From the NCBI GenBank assembly GCA_910585745.1, contig CAJUFM010000033.1:1-31130 (forward strand): a stretch of 31,130 bases of DNA. The letters are read 5' to 3'. Positions 16,208 to 24,653 of the stretch are shown here, piece after piece. Every line of letters starts with the position of its first letter. Position 1 is the first letter of the stretch. The DNA is from an uncultured Eubacterium sp. GTDB lineage: Bacteria > Bacillota > Clostridia > Lachnospirales > Lachnospiraceae. The translations under genes and the position numbers were made by a program. The notes beneath the pieces were generated by a model that did no database searches, had not been told where the DNA came from, and worked only from the letters and a program-made list of their open reading frames with translations.

Positions 16208-17125
16208 TTGGATATTTCAGTATTGCTGAGCGCTATGCCCGGTGCGGCAGCACAGGGATTGATCTGGGGAATCATGGCGATCGGCGTGTATATCACATAT
16301 AAAATCCTGGATGTAGCAGACCTTACCGTGGATGGGTCACTCTGTACCGGTGGTGCGGTAAGCATTATGATGATGTTGAACGGATACAATGTATGGGTGA
16401 GTATGCTGGCCGCGCTGGCGGCGGGGATGCTTGCCGGACTGGTGACAGGAATTTTACATACGTTTATGGGGATTCCTGCCATCCTTGCCGGAATTCTTAC
16501 CCAGCTTGCCCTGTATTCTGTCAACTTAAAGATTATGGGAAAAGCAAATCAGGCGATCAGTGTTATGAATTATGATCTGCTGGTATCTCTCCGGCATGTG
16601 AAAAATGTGCCCTTTTATCAAAATTCCATCTTTGTGGTGTCGATCTTCTGTATTGTGATCATTGGTATTCTTTACTGGTTTTTTGGCACAGAGCTGGGGT
16701 GCTCCCTGAGAGCTACCGGCTGTAATCCAAATATGAGCCGTGCCCAGGGTATCAACACAAACTGGAATGTGGTTCTGGGACTGATGATCTCCAATGGACT
16801 GGTGGCACTGTCGGGGGCACTCTGCTCTCAGTATCAGGGATTTGCAGATATCAATATGGGCCGTGGCGCCATCGTAATCGGACTGGCGGCGGTGATTATT
16901 GGAAAAGTTGTATTTGAAAGGGTTTTCCGCAATTTTGCCCTGAAGTTGCTCAGTGTGGTTCTGGGAGCGGTGATCTACTATGTCGTGCTGCAGGTGGTGA
17001 TCTGGTTTGGTATGGATACCGACCTGCTGAAACTGCTCTCTGCTGCGGTAGTGGCACTGTTTCTTGCCCTTCCTTACTGGAAGAAAAAATATCTGGTAAA
17101 ACCGGTAAAGAGAGGAGTGGCCTGA
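16208..17125 (+). CDS. ABC importer permease (TrpY-like)
   Basis: The product has about 305 residues. The start is probably TTG 16208: GGAGGA (16195-16200) is eight bases upstream, while the earlier in-frame TTG 16193 overlaps it. It is a very hydrophobic protein with eight or so membrane segments, of the branched-chain amino acid/ribose-type permease superfamily (BPD_transp_2). Recognisable pieces are the opening GAAAQGLIWGIMAIGVYITY, DLTVDGSLCTGGAV, and the cytoplasmic coupling segment GCSLRATGCNPNMSRAQGIN, which contacts the ATPase. It forms the membrane channel for the lipoprotein encoded just upstream and for the ATPase whose ATG lies one base beyond its stop codon. Confidence 0.88.
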   Translation: MDISVLLSAMPGAAAQGLIWGIMAIGVYITYKILDVADLTVDGSLCTGGAVSIMMMLNGYNVWVSMLAALAAGMLAGLVTGILHTFMGIPAILAGILTQLALYSVNLKIMGKANQAISVMNYDLLVSLRHVKNVPFYQNSIFVVSIFCIVIIGILYWFFGTELGCSLRATGCNPNMSRAQGINTNWNVVLGLMISNGLVALSGALCSQYQGFADINMGRGAIVIGLAAVIIGKVVFERVFRNFALKLLSVVLGAVIYYVVLQVVIWFGMDTDLLKLLSAAVVALFLALPYWKKKYLVKPVKRGVA

Positions 17126-17126
17126 T

Positions 17127-17921
17127 ATGCTGGAAGTAAATCAAATTTATAAAACCTTTAATCCGGGGACAGTAAATGAAAAACTGGCGCTGGACGGTCT
17201 TTCTCTGAAACTGAACGAAGGAGATTTTGTGACGGTGATCGGGGGCAACGGTGCCGGGAAATCCACTCTTTTGAATGCCCTTGCCGGGGTGTGGTATGTG
17301 GATGAGGGAAGTATCGTCATCGATGGCAACGATGTCACCAAGATGCCGGAAAATAAGAGAGCGGCATTTCTCGGACGGGTATTTCAGGATCCGATGATGG
17401 GAACGGCAGCTACGATGGGAATTGATGAAAACCTTGCTCTTGCCATGCGTCGGGGAAAGAGCAGAGGACTTCGTAGAGGTATTTCCAAGCAGGAGAGAGA
17501 ACAGTTCAGAGAACTTTTAAAGATTTTAGATCTGGGTCTGGAGAACCGGCTCACTTCCAAGGTCGGGCTATTGTCCGGTGGTCAGAGACAGGCAGTTACT
17601 CTTCTGATGGCTACGCTGAAAAAGCCAAGGCTTCTTCTGCTGGACGAGCACACGGCAGCCCTGGATCCTAAAACAGCGGCCAAGGTGCTGGAGACAACGA
17701 ATAATATTATTAAGAAAGATAATCTTACTACGTTAATGATCACACATAACATGCGGGACGCCATTGCCAATGGAAACCGCCTGATCATGATGAATAGTGG
17801 AAAGATCATCCTGGATATTTCCGGAGAAGAGAAACAAAAACTGACAGTAGATGACCTGCTCCACAAGTTTGCCGTGGCAAGCGGTGAGGATATGGACAAT
17901 GACAGGATGTTACTATCTTAG
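17127..17921 (+). CDS. ABC importer ATP-binding protein (TrpZ-like)
   Basis: The product has 264 residues, with ATG 17127 one base after the permease stop and a GAGAGGAG site inside the permease end. A complete nucleotide-binding domain is visible: Walker A GGNGAGKST (39-47), a Q-loop in GRVFQDPMMGT, the signature LSGGQRQ (149-155), Walker B LLLLDEHTAALDP with Asp173 and Glu174, and the switch His in LMITHNMRDA. It powers the lipoprotein/permease importer. A terminator 68 bases downstream closes the cluster. Confidence 0.93.
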   Translation: MLEVNQIYKTFNPGTVNEKLALDGLSLKLNEGDFVTVIGGNGAGKSTLLNALAGVWYVDEGSIVIDGNDVTKMPENKRAAFLGRVFQDPMMGTAATMGIDENLALAMRRGKSRGLRRGISKQEREQFRELLKILDLGLENRLTSKVGLLSGGQRQAVTLLMATLKKPRLLLLDEHTAALDPKTAAKVLETTNNIIKKDNLTTLMITHNMRDAIANGNRLIMMNSGKIILDISGEEKQKLTVDDLLHKFAVASGEDMDNDRMLLS

Positions 17922-17989
17922 GTGGCAGAAGCCCCGAAACAGGGGTTAGGCTGACGCCGTGAAAATCGCACTGTCAAGCTATGATAGAT

Positions 17990-18024
17990 AGAGCACCTCC
18001 TTCTATAGGGGGTGTTCTCTTTTT
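17990..18024 (+). terminator. Terminator of the ABC importer genes
   Basis: An 11-bp stem, counting two G-U pairs, joins 17990-18000 to 18008-18018 around a 7-base loop, followed by CTCTTTTT-type T-rich sequence. It sits only about 30 bases before folC. The preceding bases (17931-17947) hold a small CCCC/GGGG hairpin of no recognised class. Confidence 0.8.
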
Positions 18025-18053
18025 ACAATGGAAAAATGAAGAAGGAGGAGCAC

Positions 18054-19364
18054 ATGGATTATTGGCAGGCAAAAGAATATATTGAGAGCATACCCACCAC
18101 AGCGAAGATCCGGCCGGGACTGGATACGACAAAACGGCTGTTGGAGCTTTTGGGGGATCCCCAGGAGAAGCTGCAGTTTATTCACATTGCGGGAACCAAT
18201 GGGAAAGGATCCACCGCATCTTTTATTAGTACAGCGCTGGCATATGCTGGTTATAAAGTGGGAAGATACGTGTCGCCAGCTGTCTTTGAGGAGAGGGAAA
18301 AGATCCGCTGGATGCAGGGAGAGAAAATTGTGTATATATCGGAGGAAGAGTTCGCCGATATCATCTCCAAAGTGCAGGCAGCGATCCATATTATGCAGGA
18401 GGCCAGGGAGATTCTGCCCACGGAATTTGAGATAGAGACGGCGGCCTCATTTCTTGCCTTTGCGGCATGGGATTGTGATGTTGTGGTTCTGGAGACAGGG
18501 ATGGGAGGCAGACTTGATTCTACGAATGTAGTAAGAAATGTGGTCTGCTCTGTCATCACACCAGTGGCCATGGATCACATGAAGTTTCTTGGGGATACGT
18601 TAGAAAAAATAGCGATGGAAAAAGCGGGGATCATAAAAGAAAAAGTTCCGGTAGTGGTATACCAGACAGAGCAGGTGGTGAAGGAATGCCTGCAACGTAC
18701 ATGCATACAGAGGAATGCGGCCATGACAGAAGTCCGTCAGGAACAGATCCACGTCCGGGAGACGGATTCGGAAGGCTCTCTTTTTGACTATGCTCCCTGG
18801 CAGGGGATGCGTATTGCATTGGCGGGGACCTTTCAGGTGGAAAATGCCTGTCTTGCGCTGGAGTGTATTGGACAGCTGAAGGGGCGGTACGACATATCGC
18901 CACAGCAGCTGCGGCAGGGATTTGAGCACACCCTATGGCAGGGGCGGTTTGAGAAGATCAGCTGTGATCCGGTGGTGGTGGCAGACGGCGCCCACAATCC
19001 GGCAGCCATGTATTCTTTTCGTGAATCGGTGTTATCCTATTATAAAAAAAATAAAAAAATTGGGATCATGGGGGTATTTGCGGACAAAGATTATGAAAAA
19101 ATGGCTGAACTGGCGGAGGGTATCTTTGAAAAAATATATACTATAACGCCTCCTTCGCGGCGGGGACTTTCGGCAGAGATTCTCGCTGACGCGCTGGAGC
19201 GCAGAGGCGTGGAAACAGAACCCTGTGGTTCAATGAAAGAAGCCCTGGGACGGGCACTGGAAGGCGGTGAAAAGGAGAACACCCGGGAATCGGAATCGGC
19301 AAGAGCAGTATTTATATTTGGTTCTCTTTCAATCTTAAAAGAAGCCTATCAGCTCCTTTACTAA
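18054..19364 (+). CDS. folC: Folylpolyglutamate synthase / dihydrofolate synthase
   Basis: The product has 436 residues. ATG 18054 is chosen for its AGGAGG (18043-18048); in-frame starts at 18012 and 18036 fall in the terminator or lack a site. The enzyme adds glutamate to folates, and in many bacteria also to dihydropteroate, using ATP. The Mur-ligase-type P-loop is HIAGTNGKGSTASF (Gly47-Thr54). The folate/Mg segments YVSPAVFEEREKI, TEFEIETAASFLAF and VLETGMGGRLDSTN are intact, as are MDHMKFLGDTLEKIAMEKAG and the C-terminal VVADGAHNPAAM. It appears to be a single gene, with no folate partners beside it. Confidence 0.93.
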   Translation: MDYWQAKEYIESIPTTAKIRPGLDTTKRLLELLGDPQEKLQFIHIAGTNGKGSTASFISTALAYAGYKVGRYVSPAVFEEREKIRWMQGEKIVYISEEEFADIISKVQAAIHIMQEAREILPTEFEIETAASFLAFAAWDCDVVVLETGMGGRLDSTNVVRNVVCSVITPVAMDHMKFLGDTLEKIAMEKAGIIKEKVPVVVYQTEQVVKECLQRTCIQRNAAMTEVRQEQIHVRETDSEGSLFDYAPWQGMRIALAGTFQVENACLALECIGQLKGRYDISPQQLRQGFEHTLWQGRFEKISCDPVVVADGAHNPAAMYSFRESVLSYYKKNKKIGIMGVFADKDYEKMAELAEGIFEKIYTITPPSRRGLSAEILADALERRGVETEPCGSMKEALGRALEGGEKENTRESESARAVFIFGSLSILKEAYQLLY

Positions 19365-19367
19365 CAT

Positions 19368-19406
19368 TTTACATGAAATTTACCTAGCGTATATTTGAAA
19401 TTTACA
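19368..19406 (+). promoter_or_regulatory. Pho-box-like 11-bp-phased repeats
   Basis: TTTACA (19368-19373), TTTACC (19379-19384), a degenerate TATATT (19390-19395) and TTTACA (19401-19406) lie at exact 11-base steps. This matches the phasing of PhoP/PhoB sites, whose Bacillus repeat is TT(A/C/T)A(C/A)A with about 5-base gaps. The array overlaps the -35 region of the promoter for the Na+/phosphate cotransporter gene. Confidence 0.6.
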
Positions 19407-19424
19407 TACATATACTAATATGAT
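19395..19424 (+). promoter_or_regulatory. Promoter of the Na+/phosphate cotransporter gene
   Basis: TTGAAA (19395-19400), an 18-base spacer and TATGAT (19419-19424). An alternative -10, GATAAT (19422-19427), needs 21 bases. It overlaps the last Pho-box-like repeats. Confidence 0.5.
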
Positions 19425-19445
19425 AATGCAACGAAGCAATCCGAA

Positions 19446-19459
19446 GCATTATATAATGC
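19446..19459. promoter_or_regulatory. Perfect 14-bp palindrome in the cotransporter leader
   Basis: GCATTATATAATGC is fully self-complementary and contains TATAAT on both strands. It lies downstream of the likely -10, so it could be an operator or a second -10. Function unknown. Confidence 0.4.
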
Positions 19460-19520
19460 AAGGGTCAAAAGTTCATTTAGAAATGTATTTACAGGTTAGA
19501 GAAGCTGAAAGGAGAAACCT

Positions 19521-21281
19521 ATGGATATCTTTGATGTACTGACTATGCTCGGTGGTCTGGCGTTATTTTTGTATGGAATGCATACGATGGGGGAAGGACT
19601 GACTAAGGTGTCAGGAGGAAGGCTTGAACGGATCTTAGAGAAGCTGACATCCAATCCGGTGAAGGCGGTGCTTCTGGGGGCTATGGTCACGGCAGTGATC
19701 CAGTCCTCCTCGGCTACTACTGTGATGGTGGTTGGTTTTGTAAATTCGGGGATCATGAAACTGAATCAGGCCATTGGCATTATCATGGGTGCTAATATCG
19801 GCACGACGATCACCTCATGGATCCTCAGTCTTTCTGGCATTGAGAGCGACAGTCTTTTTATGCAGTTTCTAAAGCCCTCAAATTTTGCTCCAGTCTTGGC
19901 ATTGGTGGGCATTGTATTTATCATGTTTCTTCACAGCCAGAAGAAGAAGGATATAGGAATGATCCTGATCGGCTTTGCGGTGTTGATGTTTGGAATGGAT
20001 ACCATGAGCGGTGCGGTAAAGCCGCTGGCAGATGTTCCTGAGTTTACGGGAGTTCTTACGATGTTTTCCAATCCGGTACTGGGTATGCTGGCTGGTGCAT
20101 TCCTCACGGCAGTGATCCAGAGCTCATCTGCCTCTGTGGGTATTTTGCAGGCACTTTGTGCCACCGGATCCATCACTTATGGGACAGCCTTTCCGATCAT
20201 TCTGGGACAGAATATTGGAACCTGTGTGACTGCACTTATATCCAGTATTGGTGCGAACAAAAATGCCAGAAGGGCGGCGCTGGTACACCTCTATTTTAAT
20301 ATAATAGGGACCACCGTTTTTATGATTATATTTTACTCGATCAATGCAGTTGTTTCCTTCGATTTCTTTGAAGATGTGGCGGGTCCTGCCGGCATCGCGG
20401 TTATTCACACGGTGTTCAATGTATTTGCCACGCTGATCCTGCTTCCTTTTGCCAAGGGGTTAGAAAAGCTGGCGTATATTTCAATCCGCGAGGATGAGGA
20501 TGAAAAAGAGAAAAAGGAGATGGGATCCCTTCTGGACGAGAGATTTTTAGAGCAGCCGGCATTTGCCATGGAGCGCTGCAGGCAGGTGGCGGCCGCGATG
20601 GCAGAACTGTCGCAGAAGGCATTGATGGAGGCCATGTCCCTGATCACTAAATACGATGAGAAGAAGGCGAAGGCGGTATACCGGATGGAGGACGAGGTGG
20701 ATCATTATGAGGATGTACTGGGAAGCTATCTGGTGAAGCTCAGCAGCCGGAATCTGACGGAGAAGGACAGCCGCAGCCTCTCGACGATCCTTCATTGTAT
20801 CGGGGATTTTGAACGAATTTCTGATCATGCTATCAATATAGAGGAGTCAGCGAGAAAACTCTACGATCAGAAGCTGAAATTTTCGGAAAAAGCTGTGGGA
20901 GAGGTGCAGGTATTTACCAGGGCGGTAACGGATATTCTTAATCTTTCGATTCGTGTCTTTGAAGAGGAGGATGAGGAATTGGCAAACGATATAGAGCCTT
21001 TAGAAGAAGTAGTAGACCGCCTAAACAAAAAAATGAAAAAGCGCCACGTAAAACGTCTCCAGAATGGAAAATGCAGCATTGAGACAGGTTTGATCCTCAG
21101 TGAACTGGCAACCAATTTTGAAAGGGTGGCAGATCACTGCTCCAACATCGGAGTCTGTGTTATCCAGATCAAAGAAGATTCCTTTGATACCCACGAATAT
21201 CTGGATACTCTTGACAAAGGAGAAGATACCTACTTCAATCAGAAATATAAGGAATACAAAAATATTTACAAATTACCATAA
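19521..21281 (+). CDS. Na+/phosphate cotransporter family protein with PhoU-like C-terminus
   Basis: The product has 586 residues, starting at ATG 19521 after AAAGGAG. The N-terminal 310 residues contain the inverted-repeat Na_Pi_cotrans domain, each half bearing the diagnostic QSSS: residues 61-64 in TAVIQSSSATT and 200-203 in TAVIQSSSASV, with the paired GANIGTT and GQNIGTC motifs. About residues 350-560 form two PhoU-like helical segments (ERISDHAINIEE and ERVADHCSNIG). Proteins of this NptA/YjbB type move phosphate using a Na+ gradient; some are exporters, so direction is not certain. Phased Pho-box-like repeats upstream suggest phosphate-dependent control. The gene is probably transcribed alone or with the HAD gene 68 bases downstream. 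Confidence 0.93.
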   Translation: MDIFDVLTMLGGLALFLYGMHTMGEGLTKVSGGRLERILEKLTSNPVKAVLLGAMVTAVIQSSSATTVMVVGFVNSGIMKLNQAIGIIMGANIGTTITSWILSLSGIESDSLFMQFLKPSNFAPVLALVGIVFIMFLHSQKKKDIGMILIGFAVLMFGMDTMSGAVKPLADVPEFTGVLTMFSNPVLGMLAGAFLTAVIQSSSASVGILQALCATGSITYGTAFPIILGQNIGTCVTALISSIGANKNARRAALVHLYFNIIGTTVFMIIFYSINAVVSFDFFEDVAGPAGIAVIHTVFNVFATLILLPFAKGLEKLAYISIREDEDEKEKKEMGSLLDERFLEQPAFAMERCRQVAAAMAELSQKALMEAMSLITKYDEKKAKAVYRMEDEVDHYEDVLGSYLVKLSSRNLTEKDSRSLSTILHCIGDFERISDHAINIEESARKLYDQKLKFSEKAVGEVQVFTRAVTDILNLSIRVFEEEDEELANDIEPLEEVVDRLNKKMKKRHVKRLQNGKCSIETGLILSELATNFERVADHCSNIGVCVIQIKEDSFDTHEYLDTLDKGEDTYFNQKYKEYKNIYKLP

Positions 21282-21286
21282 ACAGC

Positions 21287-21315
21287 TTTATCTTTTTCCT
21301 GCTTTTATATATAAT
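21287..21315 (+). promoter_or_regulatory. Possible promoter of the HAD gene
   Basis: TATAAT (21310-21315) is a perfect -10, with a weak TTTATC (21287-21292) 17 bases upstream. Confidence 0.4.
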
Positions 21316-21349
21316 GAGGATGTCAGGAAAATGCAAAGGAGAACAGGTT

Positions 21350-22000
21350 ATGAATAAGGCTGTTATTTTCGATATGGATGGTGTTATTTTTGATTCCGAG
21401 GCGCTGGTACTTACCTGCTGGAAGATCATCGGTGAAAGTTATGGAATATTCGGTATTGATGAAGTATTCCGCCGGTGCATCGGCACCAATACTGCAGAGA
21501 CCAAAAAGATCGTGCAGGACTACTATGGGGAAGATTTTGATTACGAGCACTTTCGGGAAAAAGCCTCTGTCCTGTTTCAAGAAAAGACGAAGGAAAAGGG
21601 AGTGCCTGTGAAGCGCGGAGCGAGAGAGCTTCTCAGCTACCTGAAGATCAATGGTTACCGCATCGGGCTCGCCACCTCCACGAGAAGAGTAAGGGCGGAA
21701 GAAGAGCTGGAGCAGGCAGGACTGCTGAAATATTTCCAGACGGTGGTCTGCGGAGACATGGTGTCTCACAGCAAACCCCATCCGGAGATCTATGAATTTG
21801 CCTGCAGTGGGATGGGACTGGATCCCGCGTCGGTTTATGCCATTGAAGATTCCTTTCACGGAGTTCGTTCTGCCTCTGCCGCCGGCATGAAGGTGATCAT
21901 GGTGCCGGATATGATCGCTCCCGATGAAGAGATGAAAGAGCTTGCATGGCAGATCTACCCGTCACTGATGGGGGTGCTGGGTCTGTTTCAGAGCTTCTGA
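21350..22000 (+). CDS. HAD-superfamily phosphatase/phosphomutase (beta-PGM-like)
   Basis: The product has 216 residues, with ATG 21350 chosen for AAAGGAG seven bases upstream and because the HAD motif follows at once; an in-frame ATG at 21314 has no site. Motif I is FDMDGVIFDSE (nucleophile Asp8, acid/base Asp10). Motif II is the Thr/Ser in GLATSTRR, motif III the Lys in HSKPHPEIY, and motif IV the acidic pair in AIEDSFHGVRSA. The four-helix cap at residues about 15-85 places it in subclass IA with beta-phosphoglucomutases and phosphoglycolate-type phosphatases. The substrate cannot be deduced. A second HAD-IA gene lies about 1 kb downstream, of clearly different sequence. Confidence 0.88.
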   Translation: MNKAVIFDMDGVIFDSEALVLTCWKIIGESYGIFGIDEVFRRCIGTNTAETKKIVQDYYGEDFDYEHFREKASVLFQEKTKEKGVPVKRGARELLSYLKINGYRIGLATSTRRVRAEEELEQAGLLKYFQTVVCGDMVSHSKPHPEIYEFACSGMGLDPASVYAIEDSFHGVRSASAAGMKVIMVPDMIAPDEEMKELAWQIYPSLMGVLGLFQSF

Positions 22001-22112
22001 AAATTAGCCGCTGCGTTAGTTCCATGATGTCAGATCATACCAGACTGCGATAGAATAATTGGGACATTTCTGGAGAGACTACTACAAGATCATGTCTTGT
22101 GGAGGTTTTGCT

Positions 22113-22949
22113 ATGAAAATAGTCCGTGTTTTTTTTATCGTTGTTCTGGTGTTTGTGATATTGGTGCCCTATACGACGGCAAAACCTGGGGATTATGAAT
22201 ATAAGATTGTGAACTATGTGGCATTGGGGGACAGCATAGCCGGAGGATATGGGCTGGAAGACGTCCCCAAGGAGTCTTATGTGGGAAGGGTGGCAGCGGC
22301 ATTGGAGGATCGTTACGGTGCAGTCCGGCTGAAGAATTTTGGGGAAAACGGTCTCCGCAGCGATGAGCTTCTGGAGATTCTTGAGGACGAGGACAACGGG
22401 CAGCATGCCTCTTATATGGAGGCGATACAAGAGGCGGATCTTATTACTCTTTCTATCGGTTCCAATGATCTTTTGCAGTATCTGTCCCGGGATGTGGATC
22501 TGCAGGATTTAAAAAAAAATGGGGACCGGTTATTCACGGAAGCCTGCCAGAAGTTTAGTGAAAATATTCCTGGGATTCTGGATATTATAAACCGGAATGC
22601 ACCCAATGCACAGCTTTTTGTAAATAATATTTACAATCCCTGTAATGATATTTCCTTTGGCATCTCAGAAGAGGCCGCTGAAAATCTGGAACAAATGGCA
22701 GATCAGTATATTCAGAAGCTGAACAAGGGGTTTGAGACGAAGCGGGTGCAGAGTGTCTTTAACCCGACAAAGAAATCAAAGAAATCCCGGAAATATGCGC
22801 TGGTGGATGTAAAGAGTGCTTTTGAAAACAGCGATGAAAAGCTGATCAATATGATGATCTCCTGGCGGAGTATCGATCCCCATCCCAACCGGGAGGGACA
22901 TCGGGTGATCGCGGAGCTGATCATTCCCCGGATCGATCTGAACAAATAA
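22113..22949 (+). CDS. Secreted or membrane-anchored SGNH/GDSL-family hydrolase
   Basis: The product has 278 residues. ATG 22113 has GGAGG seven bases before it; an in-frame ATG at 22059 would add an untypical leader. Residues 1-20 form a hydrophobic signal or anchor (VRVFFIVVLVFVILVPY). SGNH blocks are clear: block I VALGDSIAGGYGL (Ser41), block III TLSIGSNDLLQYL (Gly/Asn), and block V DPHPNREGH (Asp255, His257). The family includes esterases, lipases and carbohydrate O-acetylesterases acting outside the cytoplasm. Lacking a carbohydrate-binding module, its substrate is open: a lysophospholipid, or an acetylated wall or dietary glycan. The second HAD gene starts 17 bases after its stop, so they are likely cotranscribed. 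Confidence 0.88.
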   Translation: MKIVRVFFIVVLVFVILVPYTTAKPGDYEYKIVNYVALGDSIAGGYGLEDVPKESYVGRVAAALEDRYGAVRLKNFGENGLRSDELLEILEDEDNGQHASYMEAIQEADLITLSIGSNDLLQYLSRDVDLQDLKKNGDRLFTEACQKFSENIPGILDIINRNAPNAQLFVNNIYNPCNDISFGISEEAAENLEQMADQYIQKLNKGFETKRVQSVFNPTKKSKKSRKYALVDVKSAFENSDEKLINMMISWRSIDPHPNREGHRVIAELIIPRIDLNK

Positions 22950-22966
22950 AAATGAGAGGGGTACTA

Positions 22967-23674
22967 ATGAGGATAAAAGGAGTTATATTTGACCTGGATG
23001 GGACATTGATTGATTCCATGTGGGTCTGGGATCAGGTAGATAGGGACTTTTTGGGAGCACGGGGTTTTGAGGTGCCTCCGGATTATCAGAAAGAGATCCA
23101 GGCATTGGGATTTTATGAGACCGCCTGTTATACCATTGACCGCTTTGGGCTGAAGGAGAGACCAGAGGATATCATAAAAGAATGGAATGACATGGCGGAG
23201 CGGACCTATCATAAAGAAGTGCAGATAAAGCCTTATGCCAGGGAACTGTTGGTATGTCTCCGGGACCAGGGAATCCATCTGGGGGTGGCGACAGCCTCCT
23301 ACGCATCTTTATTTACGGAGTGTTTGAAAAGAAATAATGTGTATGATTTATTTGAGTGCTTTACGGAGACCAGTGAAGTGGAGCGAGGAAAGGGATTTCC
23401 CGATATATACATAAAAGCCGCGGGGAAACTGGGGTACTCTCCGCAGGAGTGCCTGGTATTTGAGGACATTCATCAGGGAATCCTGGGGGCAAGGGCCGGA
23501 GGTTTTTGCACCGTGGGAGTATTTGACGAAAAATCAGCAGATTCCTGGGCAGAGATACAACGGGATTCAGATTATGCGATTCGGGGGTTTGGGCAGCTTC
23601 TTCAAGATTCACAGCTGTTCCGGGAGATTTTTGGTAAAGAGTGCAGTCGGAGATCCGCAAATCTTGACGTATAA
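22967..23674 (+). CDS. HAD-superfamily hydrolase, subfamily IA
   Basis: The product has 235 residues. ATG 22967 follows GAGAGGGG and directly precedes motif I; the alternative ATG 22952 would overlap that site. Motifs: I FDLDGTLIDSM (Asp9, Asp11), II LGVATASYASLF, III Lys in ERGKGFPDIYIKAA, and IV FEDIHQGILGARAGG. The cap domain carries ALGFYETACYTIDRFGL. The general activity is phosphate-ester hydrolysis or phosphosugar isomerisation in the cytoplasm, with unknown substrate. It is in the same short cluster as the SGNH hydrolase. The promoter of the ZapA-like gene lies across its stop codon. Confidence 0.88.
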   Translation: MRIKGVIFDLDGTLIDSMWVWDQVDRDFLGARGFEVPPDYQKEIQALGFYETACYTIDRFGLKERPEDIIKEWNDMAERTYHKEVQIKPYARELLVCLRDQGIHLGVATASYASLFTECLKRNNVYDLFECFTETSEVERGKGFPDIYIKAAGKLGYSPQECLVFEDIHQGILGARAGGFCTVGVFDEKSADSWAEIQRDSDYAIRGFGQLLQDSQLFREIFGKECSRRSANLDV

Positions 23675-23692
23675 TCAAATATCGTGTAGAAT
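23664..23692 (+). promoter_or_regulatory. Promoter of the ZapA-like gene
   Basis: TTGACG (23664-23669), a 17-base spacer and TAGAAT (23687-23692). The -35 lies inside the last codons of the HAD gene. Confidence 0.65.
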
Positions 23693-23720
23693 TGTATAGA
23701 ATCATGTTGTTTGTAATGAA

Positions 23721-24602
23721 ATGGGGATGAATATGAAGAACAAAAACGATGTTGAGGTATTGATCAATGGAAGAAAATATACGATCTGTGGATTTGAGAG
23801 CGCCGAGTATCTCCAGAAGGTAGCGACATATATAAACAGCAAATACATGGAATTTAAAGATAAAGACTATTATTACAGCCTGGATATGGATCTTCGCAAT
23901 ATTCTTCTGGCAGTCAATATTGCCGATGATTATTTTAAAGCGAAGAAAGAGACATGGATCATACAGAAGGACAATGAGCGCAAGGATAAAATGGTGCTGG
24001 AGATGAAGCATGAAGTTCTTGATTCCCAGAGTGGTACAGCAAAGATCGGGCAGGAGAACGAAGTCCTGAAAGACGATCTGGAAGAAGCGGAGAAAAAGAT
24101 TGTCGAGCTGAAGGTGAAGAATGAAGATAACATGACAAAAGTGGCCGCGCTGGAAGAAAAACTTTCGGACACAGAGGCCCAGAGTAGTGGAAATGCTGCC
24201 AGACTGAAAGATGCGGAGAAAAGAAATGGAGAGCTGATGTCTAAGCTGGAAAAGGCAGAGAAAGAAAGTGCCAGGCTGAAAGCGAGACTGGAAAAGAACG
24301 AGAAGGCAAACGCCGGACTGAAAGTGAAACAGGAAGAGACTAAGAAAGAGAATGCTGAGCTGAAAGCCAAGCAGGAAGAGACCGAGAAGGAGAATGCTGA
24401 GCTAAAAGCGAAACAGGAAGAGACTAAGAAAGAGAATGCTGAGCTGAAAGCCAAGCAGGAAGAGACCGAGAAGGAGAATGCTGAGCTAAAAGCGAAACAG
24501 GAAGAGACTAAGAAAGAGAATGCTGAGCTGAAAGCGAAAATTGAGGCGGCAGAGCGGCGGATCACGGATCTGGAAAACAAGAACCGGCGTGGAAAGCGAT
24601 AA
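23721..24602 (+). CDS. zapA: ZapA-like cell division protein with long repeat-built coiled coil
   Basis: The product has 293 residues if ATG 23721 is used; ATGs at 23727 and 23733 are alternatives, and the GGGGA at 23723-23727 slightly favours 23733. Residues about 8-75 (DVEVLINGRKYTICGFESAE, then VATYINSKY and LRNILLAVNIADDYF) match ZapA, which binds FtsZ and bundles its filaments at the division ring. Bacillus-type ZapA has only about 85-100 residues. Here about 210 further residues form a continuous charged coiled coil, including the 14-residue repeat KQEETKKENAELKA five times in alternating variants. The tail ends in a basic NKNRRGKR-type segment. A terminator follows. Next comes a U32 gene, an order seen in other Clostridia. 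Extended ZapA proteins exist in this group; the repeat expansion may vary between strains. Confidence 0.82.
   Translation: MGMNMKNKNDVEVLINGRKYTICGFESAEYLQKVATYINSKYMEFKDKDYYYSLDMDLRNILLAVNIADDYFKAKKETWIIQKDNERKDKMVLEMKHEVLDSQSGTAKIGQENEVLKDDLEEAEKKIVELKVKNEDNMTKVAALEEKLSDTEAQSSGNAARLKDAEKRNGELMSKLEKAEKESARLKARLEKNEKANAGLKVKQEETKKENAELKAKQEETEKENAELKAKQEETKKENAELKAKQEETEKENAELKAKQEETKKENAELKAKIEAAERRITDLENKNRRGKR
24327..24535 (+). repeat. 84-bp tandem repeat inside the ZapA-like gene
   Basis: Two identical 84-bp units (24327-24410 and 24411-24494) and a 41-bp partial third unit (24495-24535). Each unit is two similar 42-bp halves encoding 14 residues, that is two heptads. All units stay in frame. 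Confidence 0.95.
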
Positions 24603-24620
24603 ATATAGGAGTAGCAGACA

Positions 24621-24653
24621 GACGGGAAACGGTGTTGCCGGGTTCCCGTTTTT
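24621..24653 (+). terminator. Terminator after the ZapA-like gene
   Basis: ACGGGAA (24622-24628) pairs with TTCCCGT (24643-24649), with an inner CGG/CCG pair around TGTTG, and T-run 24649-24653. Confidence 0.85.

Noticed and set aside
17922..18053. THF or other riboswitch before folC
   Set aside because: Only a small CCCC/GGGG hairpin and the terminator of the upstream genes are present; no conserved THF-aptamer segments were found.
24327..24535. Tandem repeats suggestive of a CRISPR array
   Set aside because: Units are contiguous without unique spacers, lie in frame inside a coding sequence and encode coiled-coil heptads.
23930..24580. 216-codon minus-strand Ser/Phe-rich open frame opposite the ZapA-like gene
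   Set aside because: Its repetitive composition simply mirrors the Glu/Lys repeats of the coding strand.
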